From a bacterium (GTDB taxonomy: Bacteria > Patescibacteriota > Minisyncoccia > Minisyncoccales > JAGLPU01), in contig JAUVEE010000034.1 in assembly GCA_030594935.1 (NCBI GenBank), forward strand, positions 1 to 7,035: 7,035 nt of DNA. The letters are read 5' to 3'. Below the pieces are notes generated by a model. That model ran no database searches, was not told the origin of the DNA, and saw nothing but the letters and a program-made list of their open reading frames with translations. A program made the translations under genes and the position numbers. This document shows, one piece after another, positions 5,756 to 7,035 of the stretch; the stretch's first letter is position 1; the number at the start of each line of letters is the position of its first letter.

Positions 5756-6901
5756 ATGGAAATTAAAAACTTTAAGAAAGCCGCTGGCAGGATAAAGCAG
5801 GCGGTTAAGAAAAAAGAAAGGATCATTCTTTACGGAGATTCTGATTTGGACGGCGTGGCTTCAGTTATCATCTTAAAAGAAACAATCAAGAATTTAGGCG
5901 GCGAAGTGGACGCTGTTTATTTTCCGGACAGGGAAAGCGAAGGCTATGGGCTTAATAAGTCCGCTTTAAAAGTTTTAAAGCCTAAAGCTCCGGCCCTGCT
6001 TATTACTTTGGATTTGGGCATAAGCAACATAAAAGAAGTGCTGCTGGCCAACAAACTGGGGTTTGAAGTGATGATTATTGACCACCATCAGCCTTTGGAA
6101 GAAATTCCTCAAGCTTCCATTATTGTTAATCCGAAGCAGCCAGGAGATAAATATCCTTTTAAAGAGTTTGCCAATGCCGGTCTTGTTTATAAGTTTGCCC
6201 AATTGCTTTTGGGGAAGAAAATGAGCGCCAGTTTGAATAATGATTTTTTGGAGCTGACGGCTTTGGCCACTATTTCCGACATGATGATAGAAACAGACGA
6301 AAATGAAGTTTTTATAGAAAAAGGACTGAAAATATTGAGATACACTTTCCGGCCGGCTTTGCGGATTCTTTGGGATATCAGCAGTATCAATTCTGTTTCA
6401 GACCGTCAAATTGCCCAGAACATGATAGGAGTACTGAATGCCGGCAAAACTGTAGATCACTTGAATGAAGCGTATTCGTTTTTAATATCCTGTTCTTTGG
6501 AAGAAGCCAAGGAACAAGCGGAAGAACTGCGGGCGAAAAACTGGGAGAAAAAGCTTAGAATAAAAGAAATTACCGCGGAAGTGGAAGAGGCGATTGTTGA
6601 GTCAAAAGAGCCGATTGTTTTTGAAGGGGGTTCTGACTGGCATCTGATTTTAATCGGTTCAGTGGCTTCCAGAATCTGCGACAGATATGAAAAACCCACT
6701 TTTATTTTCAAGAAAGGAGAAAAAGAAAGTCCGGGGACGGTGAGAATGCCCAAAGGAATAAATGCGGTTGAAGCAATGGCCAGCTGCAAGCATCTCCTTA
6801 AAACTTTTGGCGGTCATCCGCCGGCAGCGGGATTTAGAGTAAAAAATGAAAATATAGCCGCCTTCAAAGAAGGCTTAATTGAATATTTTAAAAACTTATG
6901 A
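5756..6901 (+). CDS. RecJ-like DHH/DHHA1 family phosphoesterase
   Basis: A metal-dependent phosphoesterase of the DHH family, 381 residues, resembling the catalytic core of the 5'-3' single-strand DNA exonuclease RecJ. Metal-binding motifs are visible in order: GDSDLDG (27-33), LDLGI with D86 (85-89), the name-giving DHH (109-111) and SDMM with D175 (174-177). The DHHA1 part includes NAGK (228-231, in place of the usual NAxGR), SDWHLILIGSVASRICDRY (293-311) and FGGHPPAAGF (351-360). A Glu/Lys-rich helix-forming linker (about 239-285) separates the two. It is much shorter than typical RecJ (about 550-570 residues), and nothing resembling the C-terminal OB fold follows. A nanoRNase/oligoribonuclease-type role is therefore possible alongside DNA repair. 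The start at ATG 5756 is supported by AAAGG. Its stop overlaps the start of the RNase HI gene (ATGA), implying translational coupling. Confidence 0.88.
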   Translation: MEIKNFKKAAGRIKQAVKKKERIILYGDSDLDGVASVIILKETIKNLGGEVDAVYFPDRESEGYGLNKSALKVLKPKAPALLITLDLGISNIKEVLLANKLGFEVMIIDHHQPLEEIPQASIIVNPKQPGDKYPFKEFANAGLVYKFAQLLLGKKMSASLNNDFLELTALATISDMMIETDENEVFIEKGLKILRYTFRPALRILWDISSINSVSDRQIAQNMIGVLNAGKTVDHLNEAYSFLISCSLEEAKEQAEELRAKNWEKKLRIKEITAEVEEAIVESKEPIVFEGGSDWHLILIGSVASRICDRYEKPTFIFKKGEKESPGTVRMPKGINAVEAMASCKHLLKTFGGHPPAAGFRVKNENIAAFKEGLIEYFKNL

Positions 6902-7035
6902 AGAAATTTATTATTTACACTGATGGAGGCTCGCGGGGGAATCCCGGACCTTCAGCCACCGGAGTTGTTTTTTGCAATTCTCAAGAAGAAATTCTTAAAA
7001 GATATTCTCAATGTCTGGGCAAAGCCACTAACAAC
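6898..7035 (+). CDS. rnhA: Ribonuclease HI family protein, N-terminal part (3' truncated)
   Basis: RNase HI cuts the RNA strand of RNA-DNA hybrids. Only the first 46 residues are in the window. The first beta strand carries YTDGGSRGNPGP (7-18), with the catalytic Asp9. GVVF (22-25) follows, and LGKATNN (40-46) is the segment just before the conserved NxxAEY helix, whose catalytic Glu lies past the window end. The GGSRGNPGP form is typical of the short, compact RNase HI proteins often annotated as ribonuclease HI family or reverse transcriptase-like. The ATG shares four bases (ATGA) with the end of the DHH gene and has no Shine-Dalgarno sequence, so translation is probably coupled. Confidence 0.93.
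   Translation, partial: MKKFIIYTDGGSRGNPGPSATGVVFCNSQEEILKRYSQCLGKATNN

Noticed and set aside
1..7035. CRISPR array, tRNA/rRNA genes, insertion sequence ends or prophage genes
   Set aside because: No regularly spaced repeats, no cloverleaf-like sequence and no transposase or phage-type protein was seen on either strand.

Overview
All genes in this window lie on the + strand and are tightly packed. The protein types point to a Candidate Phyla Radiation (Patescibacteria) bacterium, most likely of the Parcubacteria group. The strongest pointers are a sigma-region-4/HARE-HTH fusion protein, a VirD4-like ATPase with a zinc-ribbon tail beside a membrane protein of the type found next to or fused with such ATPases in these genomes, and a short RecJ-like DHH protein coupled to RNase HI. 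This placement is inferred from remembered family patterns and was not tested by a search. The DNA is moderately AT-rich. The standard bacterial code fits, with TGA and TAA stops in sensible places.

Layout. Positions 2-337 are the 3' end of secF, the Sec translocon accessory subunit. Positions 372-1403 encode a regulator with a sigma-70 region 4 at the N-terminus, a HARE-HTH domain and further winged-helix-like units. Six bases later, 1410-2732 encodes a membrane-anchored protein that resembles the N-terminal half of long VirD4/TraG-like translocation ATPases. Positions 2761-4440 encode the matching soluble motor half, with Walker A and B motifs and a C-terminal CxxC...CxxC zinc ribbon. One base later comes pgk (4442-5590), phosphoglycerate kinase. 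A 165-base AT-rich spacer (5591-5755) holds two inverted repeats and a probable promoter. It is followed by a RecJ-like DHH phosphoesterase (5756-6901), which overlaps by ATGA with the start of an RNase HI gene that runs off the window (6898-7035).

Regulation. Two sigma-70-type promoters are readable: TTGACA-N17-TATTAT at 334-362 and TTGAAT-N17-TATAAT at 2725-2753. In each, the -35 box sits at the end of the upstream gene and the -10 box lies 7-9 bases before the next ATG. The transcripts should therefore be leaderless or nearly so, and most starts here have no Shine-Dalgarno sequence.

Working together. The regulator, membrane protein and ATPase look like one accessory unit, possibly a DNA or macromolecule translocation machine encoded as two chains with a linked transcription factor; its substrate is unknown. 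secF, pgk, the DHH protein and RNase HI are housekeeping genes. No CRISPR array, tRNA, rRNA or insertion sequence was seen.
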